Origin: Rickettsiales bacterium
Lineage (GTDB): Bacteria > Pseudomonadota > Alphaproteobacteria > Rickettsiales > UBA3002
NCBI GenBank assembly: GCA_021300075.1
Contig: JAJTIB010000112.1
Coordinates: 1-6,188, forward strand
DNA: 6,188 nt
Reading direction: 5' to 3'
A model generated the notes under the pieces. It had not been told where the DNA came from, did not search any database, and saw only the letters and a program-made list of their open reading frames with translations. Made by a program: the position numbers and the translations under genes. Numbering within the stretch: the first letter of the stretch is position 1; each line of letters begins with the position of its first letter. Of this stretch, positions 5,715 through 6,188 are shown piece after piece.

Positions 5715-6128
5715 CTATCCCTCTACCCGGGCCACAAATTTCGTCTTAACCGGCAGCTTGGCCGACGCACGGTCAAAGGCTTCACGGGCCACCTGCTCAG
5801 GCACACCATCAATCTCAAACATAATGCGGCCTGGCTCTACACGCGCCGCCCAATACTCCACCGACCCCTTGCCCGAGCCCATGCGAACTTCCGCGGGTTT
5901 GCGCGAAATCGGCACATCCGGGAAAATGCGAATCCACATCCGGCCCACACGCTTTACATGGCGCGAAATCGCTCGCCGTGCAGCTTCAATCTGACGAGCA
6001 GTAATCCGCTCCGGCTGCATGGCTTTGAGTCCATACTGCCCGAACGCCAGCGAGTAGCCACCTTTGGCCGCACCGCTGATACGTCCCTTATGGGCTTTTC
6101 TGAACTTCGTTTTTTTCGGTTGCAACAT
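5715..6128 (-). CDS. rplP: 50S ribosomal protein L16
   Basis: L16 helps shape the A-site region of the large subunit beside the peptidyl transferase centre and is needed late in assembly. The 137 residues match E. coli's 136. It begins MLQPKKTKFRKAHKGR, then FGQYGLKAM (29-37), ITARQIEAARRAISRHVKR (42-60), GRMWIRIFPDVPISRKPAEV (62-81), GSGKGSVEYWAARVEPG (84-100) and GVPEQVAREAFDRASAKLP (108-126). Arg82 in VRMGSGKG corresponds to Arg81 of E. coli, the residue hydroxylated there. The start at 6126-6128 is fixed by the conserved MLQPK beginning, although the upstream SD is weak. Confidence 0.98.
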   Translation of the reverse strand: MLQPKKTKFRKAHKGRISGAAKGGYSLAFGQYGLKAMQPERITARQIEAARRAISRHVKRVGRMWIRIFPDVPISRKPAEVRMGSGKGSVEYWAARVEPGRIMFEIDGVPEQVAREAFDRASAKLPVKTKFVARVEG

Positions 6129-6140
6129 ATGCGTTACTCG

Positions 6141-6188
6141 TCACCCGTTGGTCGTTATATTCCTACTGAAACGCCTGCCCGAACGACG
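6141..6188 (-). CDS. rpsC: Probable C-terminal end of 30S ribosomal protein S3 (partial)
   Basis: rpsC precedes rplP in this operon in nearly all bacteria. One frame here reads 15 residues, RRSGRRFSRNITTNG, to a TGA 12 bases before rplP. S3 proteins often end in a variable basic tail, which this resembles. The other two minus-strand frames also reach stops in this short space (after VVRAGVSVGI and after SFGQAFQ), so the frame is not proved. The assignment rests on gene order and the basic composition. Confidence 0.35.
   Translation of the reverse strand, partial: RRSGRRFSRNITTNG

Overview
The window is a stretch of the conserved S10-spc ribosomal protein cluster, read entirely on the minus strand, so transcription runs from high to low coordinates. 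In transcription order it holds a probable rpsC tail, rplP, rpmC, rpsQ, then rplN, rplX, rplE, rpsN, rpsH, rplF, rplR, rpsE, rpmD, rplO and the first 169 codons of secY. The order is that of E. coli. Protein sequences, the long (101-residue, non-zinc) S14, the Arg/Gln-rich N-terminal extension of S5 and the SecY N-terminus (TELKQR, then GTYIPIPGID) look alphaproteobacterial. The genus cannot be named from this window. I see no transposase, tRNA, rRNA or CRISPR.

Layout: 6141-6188 is the likely end of rpsC. 5226-6128 carries rplP, rpmC and rpsQ, the end of the classical S10 operon. 5061-5225 is a 165-base gap at the S10/spc boundary, holding two oppositely oriented arrays of 7-base repeats and a purine-rich tract. 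740-5060 is a tightly packed run of ten genes with gaps of 9 to 28 bases, most with a Shine-Dalgarno sequence (SD) in or near the previous stop codon. 510-739 is a second gap, 230 bases, between rplO and secY, with another 7-base repeat array and a plausible sigma70-type promoter. secY runs off the left edge.

The products work together: L16, L29, L14, L24, L5, L6, L18, L30 and L15 build the large subunit; S3, S17, S14, S8 and S5 build the small one; SecY is the membrane channel for nascent proteins, co-expressed with ribosomes. The coding content is ordinary. The unusual content is in the two gaps: heptanucleotide arrays ending 8 and 12 bases upstream of the rplN and secY start codons, in the same orientation relative to the gene.
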